DNA of 64,000 nt from the NCBI GenBank assembly GCA_947588965.1, contig CANQAN010000006.1, forward strand, positions 43,339 to 107,338, read 5' to 3'. Under the pieces are notes generated by a model. The model did no database searches. It saw only the letters and a program-made list of their open reading frames with translations, and had not been told where the DNA came from. Shown here in pieces: positions 45,768-54,752 of the stretch. The stretch's first letter is position 1. Every line of letters starts with the position of its first letter. Source of the stretch: an uncultured Helicobacteraceae bacterium. Lineage in GTDB: Bacteria; Campylobacterota; Campylobacteria; Campylobacterales; Helicobacteraceae. Position numbers and translations under genes: made by a program.

Positions 45768-47648
45768 ATGGCAAAACACACTTTTCAGACAGAAGTCAAT
45801 CAATTGTTGGATTTAATGATTCATTCCTTATATTCTAATAAAGAGATTTTTTTGCGCGAGTTGATTAGTAATGCTTCAGACGCGCTTGATAAATTGCAAT
45901 ATCTCACACTTACAGATGAAAAGCTCAAATCATTGCAGTTTGTGCCTAGAATTGACATTGCATTTGATAGTGAAAAAAGAACCCTCACAATCAATGATAG
46001 CGGAATTGGAATGAATGAGCAAGATTTGATTGAGAATTTAGGGACGATTGCTAAGAGTGGGACGAAGAATTTTCTCTCCAAATTAAGCGGAGATAAAAAG
46101 AAAGATTCCGCATTAATTGGGCAGTTTGGAGTGGGATTCTATTCTGCCTTTATGGTGGCAAGTAAAATCATTGTAACAACAAAAAAGGCCGATTCTAACG
46201 AGGCGTTTGCTTGGATAAGTGATGGGAGCGGAGAGTTTGAGATTGAAAAATGCGAGAAAGAATCGCAAGGTAGTGAGATTAAGCTCTATCTTAAAGACGA
46301 AGAAGCGGAATTCCTTAGTCGTTGGCGCATAGAGGAGATTGTGAAAAAATATTCCGATCACATTCCATTCCCGATTTTCTTACATTATAGCGAGACAAAA
46401 GAAGAGGGGGAGGGCGCCAATAAGAAAGAAGTCAAAGAGGAGAAATGTGAGCAAATCAACGCGGCTTCCGCGCTCTGGCGCCTTGCTAAAAAGGACATTA
46501 AAGATGAGGAATATAAGGAATTTTATAAGAGTTTGAGTTATGATACAACAGAGCCTTTGAAATGGATTCACACAAAAGTTGAGGGTTCTATGGAATACAC
46601 GACGCTCTTTTACATTCCGCAAACTGCGCCTTTTGATCTCTATCATGCCAATTACAAAAGCCACATCAAACTCTATGTCAAGCGCGTCTTTATCACTGAT
46701 GATGACAAAGAACTTCTGCCAACTTATTTGCGCTTCATACGTGGAATCATAGACAGCGAGGACTTGCCACTCAATGTGAGTCGCGAGATTCTACAGCAAA
46801 ACAGAATCTTAGCAAACATCAAGTCTGCTTCTACAAAAAAGATTCTAGGTGAGATAGAGGGCTTACAAAAAGATGAGGAATCCTATGAGAAATTCTATAA
46901 AGAATTTGGGAGATGCATTAAAGAGGGTGTTTATAGCGACTTTGAAAACAAAGAGAAATTGCTTGAACTTTTGCGATTCCAATCTACAAAGAGTGAGGGT
47001 AAGGAGATTTCTTTCAAACAATACAAAGAGCGTATGATTAAGGACCAAAAGGCGCTTTATTATCTCGAGGGGGAAGATTTAGAGCTTCTTAAAAGCTCTC
47101 CTTTGCTGGATACTTTTAAGAAAAAAGACATTGAAGTCTTATTTTTTGGCGATGAGATTGATGCATTTGTCATGCCAATGGTGACAGAATATGACAAGAT
47201 GCCACTACGCTCTATCACTTCTAAAGAGGCGTTAGAGGACTTAGGAGAGGTGAAAATTGAAGAGAAGGTACAGGAGAAATTCAAGGGGTTACTAGAGGGA
47301 TTCAAGGAGGCTTTGGGTGATGAAGTAAGCGATGTGCGCTTGAGTGCGAGACTTGTGGATGCTCCATCTTGCATTGTGGAATCCGATGACAAAAATGCTG
47401 CGATGCTTAAAATGATGCGCCAAATGGGTTTGCAAGACAATGCGCCAGAATCCAAACCAATTTTAGAGCTCAATCCAAGCCATGCGATTCTCACCCAACT
47501 CTTAGATTCTAAAGACACAGGGAAAGTTGCGCAGATTGCGCATTTACTCTTAGAAGAGGCAAAGTTACTAGGAGGTGGAAAGCTCAAAGATGTCAATGCC
47601 TTTGTGAAGCGCCTCAATGCGCTCTTACAAGAGAGTCTTAAGGGTTAG
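45768..47648 (+). CDS. htpG: Molecular chaperone HtpG (Hsp90)
   Basis: A 626-aa Hsp90 homologue. The GHKL ATPase domain shows LISNASDALDKL, DSGIGM and GQFGVGFYSAF. The middle domain follows with VSREILQQNR, whose Arg contacts ATP, and a C-terminal dimerisation domain. Length is normal. It stands alone with its own strong promoter. Confidence 0.97.
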   Translation: MAKHTFQTEVNQLLDLMIHSLYSNKEIFLRELISNASDALDKLQYLTLTDEKLKSLQFVPRIDIAFDSEKRTLTINDSGIGMNEQDLIENLGTIAKSGTKNFLSKLSGDKKKDSALIGQFGVGFYSAFMVASKIIVTTKKADSNEAFAWISDGSGEFEIEKCEKESQGSEIKLYLKDEEAEFLSRWRIEEIVKKYSDHIPFPIFLHYSETKEEGEGANKKEVKEEKCEQINAASALWRLAKKDIKDEEYKEFYKSLSYDTTEPLKWIHTKVEGSMEYTTLFYIPQTAPFDLYHANYKSHIKLYVKRVFITDDDKELLPTYLRFIRGIIDSEDLPLNVSREILQQNRILANIKSASTKKILGEIEGLQKDEESYEKFYKEFGRCIKEGVYSDFENKEKLLELLRFQSTKSEGKEISFKQYKERMIKDQKALYYLEGEDLELLKSSPLLDTFKKKDIEVLFFGDEIDAFVMPMVTEYDKMPLRSITSKEALEDLGEVKIEEKVQEKFKGLLEGFKEALGDEVSDVRLSARLVDAPSCIVESDDKNAAMLKMMRQMGLQDNAPESKPILELNPSHAILTQLLDSKDTGKVAQIAHLLLEEAKLLGGGKLKDVNAFVKRLNALLQESLKG

Positions 47649-47763
47649 CGGGAATCCGTAAGCCTTTAAGTAATGCATTAAATCAGCTCACCGTATAAAC
47701 CATAATAATTTCTTAAGTGCAGAATGGATTCTATCAAGATTTGTGGGGAATGAATTTGTAGAA

Positions 47764-48099
47764 TCATTGAGAGTTTTTATTGGGAGAATAATTTTCAAAA
47801 ATAAAGGGTCTGTGTTGCAGATTGTAAGGCTCTGTTTTATTGTTAAAATAATCAATGGGATGGGAGTTGAATTTCTTTTTAAACTCTAAAAATTGAGGTT
47901 CTTCATAGAGCCCCAAATAAGCCTTTTGCAACACAAATGAAAAATACAGAATGTCATTTGAAATAAGCTTGTGAGAATGCTTGAAATGTCTGCTGACACT
48001 TGCTGTTCCGGTAAAAATATCACAAACACTGTGCGCTTCACTTGGAATGAAGTTTGAAATCTTATCAAGCAAAAGTATTTTTGAGCCAATGTATCTCAC
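47764..48099 (-). pseudogene. Truncated D12-class DNA adenine methyltransferase remnant
   Basis: A 111-aa ORF starts MRYIGSKILLLDKI, with ICDIFTGTASVSRHF as motif I and ISNDIL as the acidic motif II region, the N-terminal third of a D12-class adenine methyltransferase. It ends after FIFENYSPNKNSQ, before any DPPY motif. Downstream (47650-47763) only about 30 residues of open frame remain. It is therefore a degraded methyltransferase gene, the third restriction-modification trace in the window. Confidence 0.75.
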
Positions 48100-48123
48100 A
48101 ATCTGCCCTAATGTGCAAATCCC

Positions 48124-49080
48124 CTACAACCATTTTTTCTTCTTAAAATACAAAATAGGTAAAATGGTAGAGATAATCATAATGCTAAGGACAATCGGAT
48201 AGGAAAATGTCCATTCTAATTCTGGCATATGCTGAAAATTCATTCCGTAAATCGTTGCAATGAGTGTGGGGGGCATCATTGCTACTGTGACCACAGTAAA
48301 AAGCTTGATGATTTTGTTTTGTTCAATATTGATTTGACTTGCAAAGAGTGTTTGAATGTTGTCTAGAATATTCATGTTTGCATTAGTGAAATCCACAAGC
48401 GAGTTGATGTCCTTTAAGACGATTCCAAAGCTCTTCTTAACCTCTTGATCTGCCTTGTTTGTGCGCAAAAGTGCAGCAACTGCAAGCCTCTTATCAAAAA
48501 GACTGTCGCGAAGACTCAAATGCATTTCTTGCAAAACGGAGAGATTTTCTAGAATTTCATCGCCGAGTTTTTTATCAAAGACAATGGCACGTCTTAAAAG
48601 TCGCGTTTGTTTGGCGATGCTCTCTAGCATGTCCGCATCCTTTTCAACGCGCAATTCAAAGATTTTTGAAATCAAATCAAAGCCATCTTCAAAGTTTTTT
48701 GGACTTGCTAGGACACGTTGCTGAATCTCATCAAAGACTTTGAACTCGCTATAGCGCACGGTAAAGAGGATTCCATGTGTCAAAAGAAAAGTGACCGTTT
48801 CGTTGTGTAGGATATTTTCTTCACTGGGTCGCGTAAGGAAGTAGGTGTTAATGGTGACTGTCTCACTATTTTCCCAATATCGCGCAGATTCTTCAATCTC
48901 TTCACGCTCTTCTTTTGTTGGTATGTCTAAAAGATAAGTCTTAGAGACATAAGCGATCTCTTGTGTGCTTGGGTGCAGCAAATCTATCCACAAAATATCA
49001 GCATTGACTTGTATAGCTTCTACAGAATGGACACTCTCGCGAACAACCATTCCATTACGTTTTACAAAAAGGTTCAACAT
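48124..49080 (-). CDS. corA: Magnesium/cobalt transport protein CorA
   Basis: A ~318-aa CorA: a large cytoplasmic alpha/beta funnel, then two C-terminal membrane helices with the selectivity motif YGMNF between them, ending KKKKWL. It is the main constitutive Mg2+ importer of bacteria. The ATG at 49080 is chosen because AAAGGAG lies 5 bases upstream; a GTG at 49086 is in frame but sits inside the RBS region. That RBS is one strand of a perfect hairpin (see the leader). Confidence 0.94.
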   Translation of the reverse strand: MLNLFVKRNGMVVRESVHSVEAIQVNADILWIDLLHPSTQEIAYVSKTYLLDIPTKEEREEIEESARYWENSETVTINTYFLTRPSEENILHNETVTFLLTHGILFTVRYSEFKVFDEIQQRVLASPKNFEDGFDLISKIFELRVEKDADMLESIAKQTRLLRRAIVFDKKLGDEILENLSVLQEMHLSLRDSLFDKRLAVAALLRTNKADQEVKKSFGIVLKDINSLVDFTNANMNILDNIQTLFASQINIEQNKIIKLFTVVTVAMMPPTLIATIYGMNFQHMPELEWTFSYPIVLSIMIISTILPILYFKKKKWL

Positions 49081-49125
49081 ATTCACTCCTTTCGTCTCTC
49101 TAAAGGAGTGAATACTCCCTTAGAG
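49081..49125 (-). promoter_or_regulatory. corA leader RNA with two mutually exclusive hairpins (candidate RNA switch)
   Basis: Reading 5' to 3' on the minus strand: A = CTCTAAGGGAGT (49125-49114), B = ATTCACTCCTTTAGAG (49113-49098), C = AAAGGAGTGAAT (49092-49081) followed directly by the corA ATG. B can pair with A (12 bp, one G-U, loop ATTC) or with C (12 perfect bp, 9-base loop), not both. C contains the corA Shine-Dalgarno, so B:C is the OFF form and A:B the ON form. No U-run follows, so control would act on translation. Confidence 0.6.
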
Positions 49126-49155
49126 ATTCTGTATAAACTGCGAGGAATCTTCCAT
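49120..49155 (-). CDS. Possible 11-codon upstream ORF in the corA leader
   Basis: An ATG that overlaps the pgk stop (TAAATG) opens an ORF encoding MEDSSQFIQNL, ending in a TAA inside strand A of the corA leader hairpins. A ribosome finishing here would cover A and part of B, which could change the fold. Whether it is translated is unknown; there is only a weak AAGAG upstream. Confidence 0.35.
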   Translation of the reverse strand: MEDSSQFIQNL

Positions 49156-50364
49156 TTAAGCTCTTTTGTCTAAGACTTCAAATGCGGGCAACACTTTGCC
49201 CTCTAGGAGTTCCAAACTCGCGCCACCACCTGTTGAGGTGAAGCTCATGCTGTCTTTGTTTCCTGCTTTATCTACAGCATCGGTAGTATCACCACCCCCG
49301 ATAATGCTGTAGGCGTATGTGTCGGCAATCGCATGGGCGATACTAAATGTCCCGCGGGAAAATTTCTGATTCTCATAGGCTCCAAGAGGTCCATTCCAAA
49401 TAATCGTCTCACAATCTCGTATGACCTCGCTGAAGAGCTTTGTTGTCGCAGGACCAATATCAACAGCCATCAATCCATCGGGTATGTCTTGAGCGGGAAT
49501 AATTTTAATCTCTTTAGGTTCTTTGAGATTGTCCGTTGCGACGACATCGACGGGGAGATAGATTTTCACCCCCTTGTCTTTTGCGCTTCTTAAAATACTA
49601 CGTGCATCTTCTAAGAGATGTTCCTCTATGAGAGATTCTTTTGTATCATATCCCACTGCCTTCAGAAAAGTGTTGCTCATGGCTCCGCCGATAATGATTT
49701 TATCCACGATGTTTAAAATAGAATTGAGCAATGTGAGCTTAGAAGAAACCTTAGAACCACCGACAATCAATAGCAAGGGTCGCAAAGGATTTGAAAGGGC
49801 GACTGCAAAGGAATCGATCTCTTTTTTAAGCAACAATCCCGCGACCTTTTCCTTAGCGTAATTTGCGATTCCATATGTGGAGGAATGTTTGCGATGAGAA
49901 GTCCCAAAGGCATCATTGACATAGACATCGCACAACTTTGCAAGCTTCTCTGAAAGGGCTTGGTCGTTTTGTTCTTCGCCCTCATAGAAACGTATGTTTT
50001 CAAGCAAAACAATGCTTCCATCAATGAGAGTATTGAGTGTAACTTGTGCATTTTCTAGGCTATCTACAAAGACAACATCTTTAGAGAGGAGACGTTCAAG
50101 CCTCTTTAGCACGTTTTTGAGTGAGAGTGCGTCGCTCTTGCCCTTTGGTCTGCCTAAATGACTGACAAGAATGATGGACTTTGCGCCATTGTCTATGCAA
50201 TAATTAATCGTCGGAATCGCTTCTCTAATGCGCGTGTCATCGCTGATATTCAACTCGCTATCCATAGGAACATTGAAATCCACGCGGATTAAAATGCGCT
50301 TGTCTTTGAGGTCAATTTCGCGGATGCTTTTGACACTCTGCATTTTTTGGATATTTGCGCTCAT
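49156..50364 (-). CDS. pgk: Phosphoglycerate kinase
   Basis: A 402-aa glycolytic/gluconeogenic enzyme. N-domain: KRILIRVDFNVP and LVSHLGRPKG; C-domain: ENQKFSRGT, GGGDTTDAV, FTSTGGGASLE. The start at 50364 (MSANIQK) has AAGGAG 9 bases upstream and gives the same length as the H. pylori enzyme; an in-frame upstream ATG at 50412 would add 16 residues and is rejected. About 84 bases separate it from flgS. Confidence 0.96.
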   Translation of the reverse strand: MSANIQKMQSVKSIREIDLKDKRILIRVDFNVPMDSELNISDDTRIREAIPTINYCIDNGAKSIILVSHLGRPKGKSDALSLKNVLKRLERLLSKDVVFVDSLENAQVTLNTLIDGSIVLLENIRFYEGEEQNDQALSEKLAKLCDVYVNDAFGTSHRKHSSTYGIANYAKEKVAGLLLKKEIDSFAVALSNPLRPLLLIVGGSKVSSKLTLLNSILNIVDKIIIGGAMSNTFLKAVGYDTKESLIEEHLLEDARSILRSAKDKGVKIYLPVDVVATDNLKEPKEIKIIPAQDIPDGLMAVDIGPATTKLFSEVIRDCETIIWNGPLGAYENQKFSRGTFSIAHAIADTYAYSIIGGGDTTDAVDKAGNKDSMSFTSTGGGASLELLEGKVLPAFEVLDKRA

Positions 50365-50447
50365 TCCTAAAAACTCCTTTTTAAAGTAATCATTAAGGGA
50401 GATCTTAGCCAAAAATGCCTTAATTCTTAATGTGAAATAAGAAAATT

Positions 50448-51479
50448 TTATTCAGTTTGCGGAATTTTAATTGCAAATCCCTTTTTGCCCTCTTGTAAAA
50501 GCGTAATGCTTCCATTGTGCGCTTCAATGATTTGCAAAGACAGAGCAAGTCCTAAGCCATTGCCTTTGAGTTTTGTACTTTTGAAAGGTTCAAATAGAAT
50601 CTCTGGATTTTCAATGGGTTTGCCATTATCAAAGATTTTAAAAACCGCGCATTGCGCTTCTTTAGAATAGCTTATCTCCACCACTCCATTTTCTTCCTCT
50701 CCCTCTTCTATGGCATCAATGGCATTAAAGAGGAAGTTTTGTAACACGATGCACAAAAGATCAAAATCCGCTTCAAAGGAATCATTCAAAAAATTAAATT
50801 GAAAATCTATGTTTTTGGCATAAGTGTAGTGATTGATGGATTCAAGCAATTCATCTTTAATGGCTTGTGGTTCTATCGTGGCTTTATTACAATGCACACC
50901 CTTTGAGAATAGCAATGTTGCCTTGATAATCCTCTCCACCCTCCAAATGGATTTTTTAATCTCTAAGACAAGTGATTTGTTTTTGAGTTCTACGCGATTA
51001 ATGAGCGTGGAGGCAAGCAGGGCAACGGAGCCGATTGGATTCCGAATCTCATGGGCTAAATGCGCAGAGATTTGTCCCATAGAGGCAAGGCGCTCACGTC
51101 TCTTTTCGCTTGTAATGTCTGTTGCAGAAATGATAAGTTTGTTGAGTTTTTGGTTGGATTGTACGAGATAGACTTTGGATTCCTTGTTGGATTCTAGCTC
51201 AATTTCTTGTCGCATATTTTGTGAGAGGTCAAGCTTGTCTAGCTTTTCTAAGATTTGTGGAATCTCACAGGCAAGGCTATTTTGGTAGAATATCTCACCT
51301 CCCTTTTCTAGCACCCAAACGGCCGTTGGCAAGACATCTAGAACCTCTTCAAAGAGTTCTTTAAGTTCAATAAATTCTCGTTCAACTTGATAAGTCTGCG
51401 TGATAAGCTCTTTGAGTCCCTTTGCAAAGGATTCTTTGTCGCTACTGCTTAGGGATTCTAGGAGATTTTGGTCAATCAT
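50448..51479 (-). CDS. flgS: Sensor histidine kinase FlgS of the flagellar sigma-54 cascade
   Basis: A 343-aa cytoplasmic kinase without membrane segments. A PAS-like N-terminal half (EVLDVLPTAVWVLEKGGEIFYQN) is followed by the H-box SAHLAHEIRNPIG, N-box LFNAIDAI and G-boxes FDNGKP and GNGLGLALS. In Helicobacter, FlgS phosphorylates FlgR to activate sigma-54 at middle flagellar genes. It follows flgI and the rod protein, as HP0244-HP0246 in H. pylori. Confidence 0.92.
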   Translation of the reverse strand: MIDQNLLESLSSSDKESFAKGLKELITQTYQVEREFIELKELFEEVLDVLPTAVWVLEKGGEIFYQNSLACEIPQILEKLDKLDLSQNMRQEIELESNKESKVYLVQSNQKLNKLIISATDITSEKRRERLASMGQISAHLAHEIRNPIGSVALLASTLINRVELKNKSLVLEIKKSIWRVERIIKATLLFSKGVHCNKATIEPQAIKDELLESINHYTYAKNIDFQFNFLNDSFEADFDLLCIVLQNFLFNAIDAIEEGEEENGVVEISYSKEAQCAVFKIFDNGKPIENPEILFEPFKSTKLKGNGLGLALSLQIIEAHNGSITLLQEGKKGFAIKIPQTE

Positions 51480-51509
51480 AAGCCGTTCTTTTGAATGATA
51501 CGCAAGTGG

Positions 51510-51836
51510 CTATATCTTTGTGCCACCTTGCTTTCCTTGCAAATCTTTGAGATAATCAAAGAGCAAATCGCTAAATCCGAAGCTTCCGCTTAGGGATTCT
51601 GAAAGCGTGTCGCGATACATGGATTCATAAATGTCATGTCCAGGTGCCTTTGGATAGAGAGAATCGTCCATTTTAAGCGCAGTGTCTAGCATGTTTTTGA
51701 TAATCAACGCTTCAAAGGCATCAGTCTGCTCTCTCAATCTTGAATCATCATCAGTTTTTTGAATCGTTGGTGCTGATTTTGCTGCCTCTAACAACTCTTT
51801 AGAATAACCGCCAAAAGAATTAAAATCAATATTCAT
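51510..51836 (-). CDS. FlgJ-like rod-binding protein
   Basis: A 108-aa protein resembling the N-terminal rod-binding domain of FlgJ (LREQTDAFEALIIKNMLDTAL, YPKAPGHDIYESMYRDTLSESLS), with no muramidase domain. Stand-alone rod-binding domains of this kind are usual in Campylobacterota. It lies 9 bases after flgI, and P-ring plus rod cap proteins act together in basal-body assembly. Confidence 0.82.
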   Translation of the reverse strand: MNIDFNSFGGYSKELLEAAKSAPTIQKTDDDSRLREQTDAFEALIIKNMLDTALKMDDSLYPKAPGHDIYESMYRDTLSESLSGSFGFSDLLFDYLKDLQGKQGGTKI

Positions 51837-51845
51837 AACTGCTCC

Positions 51846-52967
51846 TTAAATGATTTCTAAATCAGCGTTGAAAGCCCCTGCTTGCTTCATGGTCTCTAGG
51901 ATGGCAATCACATCTTTTGGTGTTGCTCCCATGCGTTGCAAGGCTCGTGTAACGCTAGAAATGGTTGGATTGTTTTGCGCACTCACCATGGCTTCTTGTG
52001 CGCTAAACACAGCTCCGCCACCCATATTGATCGCTTCGGGATCATTGACTGCTTCGTTGCTGACTTTGATTGTGATGTTATTGTGCGTAACCACGACGGG
52101 AGAGACTTCTACGCCCATTCCTGCGATGACCGTTCCTGTGCGCTCGTTGATAATGATTTTGTCTTCCTTGATTGCGTCAATATCAATCTCTTGCACACGT
52201 GCTAAAAACTCAACCATGCTCATATTTTGTGGCTTTTCAAGCCTGATTGTGCGCGGATCGACTGCGGTTGCTACAGACGTGTTTGGTTGGAGATTCTGTT
52301 CGGGTTGATTTGAGGGATTGGTGTTGTTGGTTTCGGTTTGTGGAAACATCGCATTAATGCTTGTTTGAATGCGCACGGCATTTTGAAAATTGGATTCCTT
52401 GAGGCTTAAGGTTGCGTTTGTTTTGTTGTAGAGATCATAGGTTACCTCTCTCTCTACTGTTGCGCCATTTGACAGAAGTCCAGCAAGGGGGTGATTCGCG
52501 CTTCCACCCCTCTCGCTTTTTCCTCCGATTCCGATAGCGCCCTGTGCGACGGCATAGATTCTGCCATCAAGTCCGCTTAGGGGCGTTAAGAGTAAAGTTC
52601 CCCCCTCAAGCGACTTCGCATCACCGATACTTGAGACGAGGACATCAACCTTATCACCTTGTCTTGCAAACGCAGGCAATTTTGCCGTAACCATAACCGC
52701 AGCGGCATTTTTAGAGCTGATATCGTTTGGATCGACTTTGACATTGACACTCTCTAGCATGTTTGATATGGATTGCATTGTAAATGTTGAGGTTGTCTTG
52801 TCTCCTGTCCCATTAAGCCCAACGACCAAACCATAGCCGATGAGTTGATTGTCCCTCACACCGACGATATTTGCTAAGTCTTTGACTTTTGCACCAAAAG
52901 AGGGCACACTTAAGAGGCAAAAGAGAGCCAAGCACCACAAGTGACGTCTATCAAAAATCTTTTTCAT
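51846..52967 (-). CDS. flgI: Flagellar P-ring protein FlgI
   Basis: A 373-aa secreted protein. Signal peptide 1-25 (LALFCLLSVPSFGA-K), then the FlgI family: VKDLANIVGVRDNQLIGYGLVVGLNGTGD, INERTGTVIAGMGVEVSPV, and the C-terminal LQRMGATPKDVIAILETMKQAGA. It forms the periplasmic P ring around the rod. A sigma-54-type promoter lies 37-53 bases upstream of its start. Confidence 0.96.
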   Translation of the reverse strand: MKKIFDRRHLWCLALFCLLSVPSFGAKVKDLANIVGVRDNQLIGYGLVVGLNGTGDKTTSTFTMQSISNMLESVNVKVDPNDISSKNAAAVMVTAKLPAFARQGDKVDVLVSSIGDAKSLEGGTLLLTPLSGLDGRIYAVAQGAIGIGGKSERGGSANHPLAGLLSNGATVEREVTYDLYNKTNATLSLKESNFQNAVRIQTSINAMFPQTETNNTNPSNQPEQNLQPNTSVATAVDPRTIRLEKPQNMSMVEFLARVQEIDIDAIKEDKIIINERTGTVIAGMGVEVSPVVVTHNNITIKVSNEAVNDPEAINMGGGAVFSAQEAMVSAQNNPTISSVTRALQRMGATPKDVIAILETMKQAGAFNADLEII

Positions 52968-52970
52968 GCG

Positions 52971-53252
52971 TCATATCCTTATTTCGCAAATTTGTTTAAT
53001 GATAAGCAATAAGTATTCCATTTTATAAATCAAGCGTCCCTTGCGCGTATTTTTTATGACCTTTGTCAAGAAGCCTGTATTCACCCGTTTTTTATCCACA
53101 ATGACAGCGATTTTGTCTAAAATATTTCTAATGTCATCATTGCTTGGAGAGACGCCATTGCTAAGTTTTGGAATCACTTCAAGACAAATGTCATCTTTGA
53201 AATTGCCAACAAAATCTACGTTTTTAAATTGTGTAAAATCAAAATTGATCAT
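52971..53252 (-). CDS. Small conserved-looking protein of unknown function between ribD and flgI
   Basis: A 93-aa basic protein, predicted helical, with KNVDFVGNFKDDI near the start and SNDDIRNILDKIAVIVDKKRV in the middle. No family recognised. Its ATG overlaps the ribD stop by 4 bases and its stop lies 3 bases before flgI, so it is co-translated with this block. A flagellar role is possible by position only. The sigma-54-type promoter of flgI lies within its last ~50 bases. Confidence 0.7.
   Translation of the reverse strand: MINFDFTQFKNVDFVGNFKDDICLEVIPKLSNGVSPSNDDIRNILDKIAVIVDKKRVNTGFLTKVIKNTRKGRLIYKMEYLLLIIKQICEIRI
53004..53020 (-). promoter_or_regulatory. Sigma-54 (RpoN) promoter of flgI-rod protein-flgS
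   Basis: On the minus strand TGGAATACTTATTGCTT has GG and GC separated by exactly 10 bases. The predicted start near 52994 is 27 bases before the flgI ATG. It has the same form and the same spacing to the start codon as the site at 1142-1158. Confidence 0.65.
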
Positions 53253-54316
53253 TGCTTTTCCCTTGTTGCACGGAGAGGCATGAGATATAAAAATAAATCA
53301 TCGCCCACTTTTGTGCTATGTAAAAGCTTAAAATGCTCTTGTAGAGACATTCTTAAAGTCGCACAAGAGTCAAAGCTTGGATTTAAAATCACAAGAAGCA
53401 TATCCATGCACTCTTTAAGCGCACATAAAAGCGCCGCTCCTCCTTCGCAAAATATGAATCCCTGCGTGTTTTGTAAATCCTTTAGTTCATGAATGAAGCT
53501 CACTTCTCTGTGCGGAATGTCAAAGAGGGGGGCAGTTTTTGGGAAATTTGTTTGGTGCGTGAGGATTAAGACGTTTGGCGATCGTTTTTTGAGCGTTGCA
53601 AATCGCGAATCAAGACTCGGAGAATCCTCGCGAACGGTTTTTCCTGAAATGAGCAAAAAGTCCGCTTTTGTGCGATAGTTATGCATTTTGCTCTGCGCGA
53701 TTTTAGAGCTGATTTGTCCCCCATTAATGCTACCATCAAGTCTTGAAGCATATTTAAAAAGCACGAATCTCTTTTGTGTCTGCAATATTCTAAAGGGCAA
53801 TAAGAGTTCTTTTGCTCGATTGTTGAGGTTCTTTAGAGATTCTTTTTTCCATGCTTTTATCACAGAGATTCCGCTTTTTTCTAGCTCTTTTGCACCCCCT
53901 TTTGCGCTTTTGTCAATGTCTTGTGCGCCAATGATAACGCACTTGGGTCGCAGACTCTTAAGCAATTTTGCACATGATGGTGTTTTGCCTTGTTTTTTGC
54001 TACTGCAGGGCTCTAACGTAACATAGAGTGTTGTGTGTTTGAAGGCGTCTTTGGCATGTTTTAAGAGGTAATTATGAATCTCTTTAGAATCCCTAAGGGC
54101 TAAAATGTCCTTTTTGCCACTTAGTCTTGCATAGGCTTTTTGCAGGGCTAAAACTTCGGCATGAGGGCTTCCACATTCTTTGTGAGATTCTAGGCTTAAA
54201 ATGGATTTGTGCTTATCAAGGACTAATGCCCCAACGGCTGGATTTGGCAAGGTTTCAAGCTGATTTTCCCAAGCTTTATTGAGACAGAGTTCTAGATAAA
54301 AGTTGTGCGCACTCAT
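53249..54316 (-). CDS. ribD: Bifunctional riboflavin biosynthesis deaminase/reductase RibD
   Basis: A ~355-aa enzyme of riboflavin synthesis. The N-terminal deaminase has the zinc motifs HAEVLAL and PCSSKKQGKTPSC (a PCxxxGxTPxC variant); the C-terminal reductase has YASRLDGSI and FCEGGAALL. The start at 54316 (MSAHNFY), just after the rimP stop, is chosen over an in-frame ATG inside rimP. The EPCSSKKQGKTPSC spacing keeps both zinc cysteines. Confidence 0.9.
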   Translation of the reverse strand: MSAHNFYLELCLNKAWENQLETLPNPAVGALVLDKHKSILSLESHKECGSPHAEVLALQKAYARLSGKKDILALRDSKEIHNYLLKHAKDAFKHTTLYVTLEPCSSKKQGKTPSCAKLLKSLRPKCVIIGAQDIDKSAKGGAKELEKSGISVIKAWKKESLKNLNNRAKELLLPFRILQTQKRFVLFKYASRLDGSINGGQISSKIAQSKMHNYRTKADFLLISGKTVREDSPSLDSRFATLKKRSPNVLILTHQTNFPKTAPLFDIPHREVSFIHELKDLQNTQGFIFCEGGAALLCALKECMDMLLVILNPSFDSCATLRMSLQEHFKLLHSTKVGDDLFLYLMPLRATREKQ

Positions 54317-54320
54317 TTTA

Positions 54321-54752
54321 TCACCATTCAAAGTAAGTCTGTGCTTTTTTGATTTGTGCAATGGGAATGAGAATATCACCCTCTAAGTTCAATGTCTCTT
54401 CATTCACATTAAGCAACTTGCCCTTAAATTCTCGTCTGTCAAGCGTTTTGATTTTGACAAGCTCATTGATAGCGCCCTTGAAATGATCGTGTGTTTTTAG
54501 GATGCGCTCAATGCCCGGAGAACTCACTTCAAGATAATAGCCTTCAAACTCTGGCATTTCAACATCAAGCAAGGGTGAGACGGCAAGGCTTGCCCTCTGG
54601 CAATCATCAAGAGAGATTTTACCTCCCTCTTGCGTAATACAAATGCGCAAAATTTGATGGTCATTTTCTTTTAAAAGCGCAATGTCATAGAGGTTAAAAC
54701 CTAAACTCTCTAGGAGTGTTTTGATTTTTTCTTCTAAGAGTGGTGTGAGCAT
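54321..54752 (-). CDS. rimP: Ribosome maturation factor RimP
   Basis: A 143-aa protein of the RimP/YhbC family: LLESLGFNLYDIALLKE, YYLEVSSPGIER, and a C-terminal SH3-like domain with EFKGKL. It assists 30S assembly. Its ATG overlaps the rbfA stop. Confidence 0.93.
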   Translation of the reverse strand: MLTPLLEEKIKTLLESLGFNLYDIALLKENDHQILRICITQEGGKISLDDCQRASLAVSPLLDVEMPEFEGYYLEVSSPGIERILKTHDHFKGAINELVKIKTLDRREFKGKLLNVNEETLNLEGDILIPIAQIKKAQTYFEW

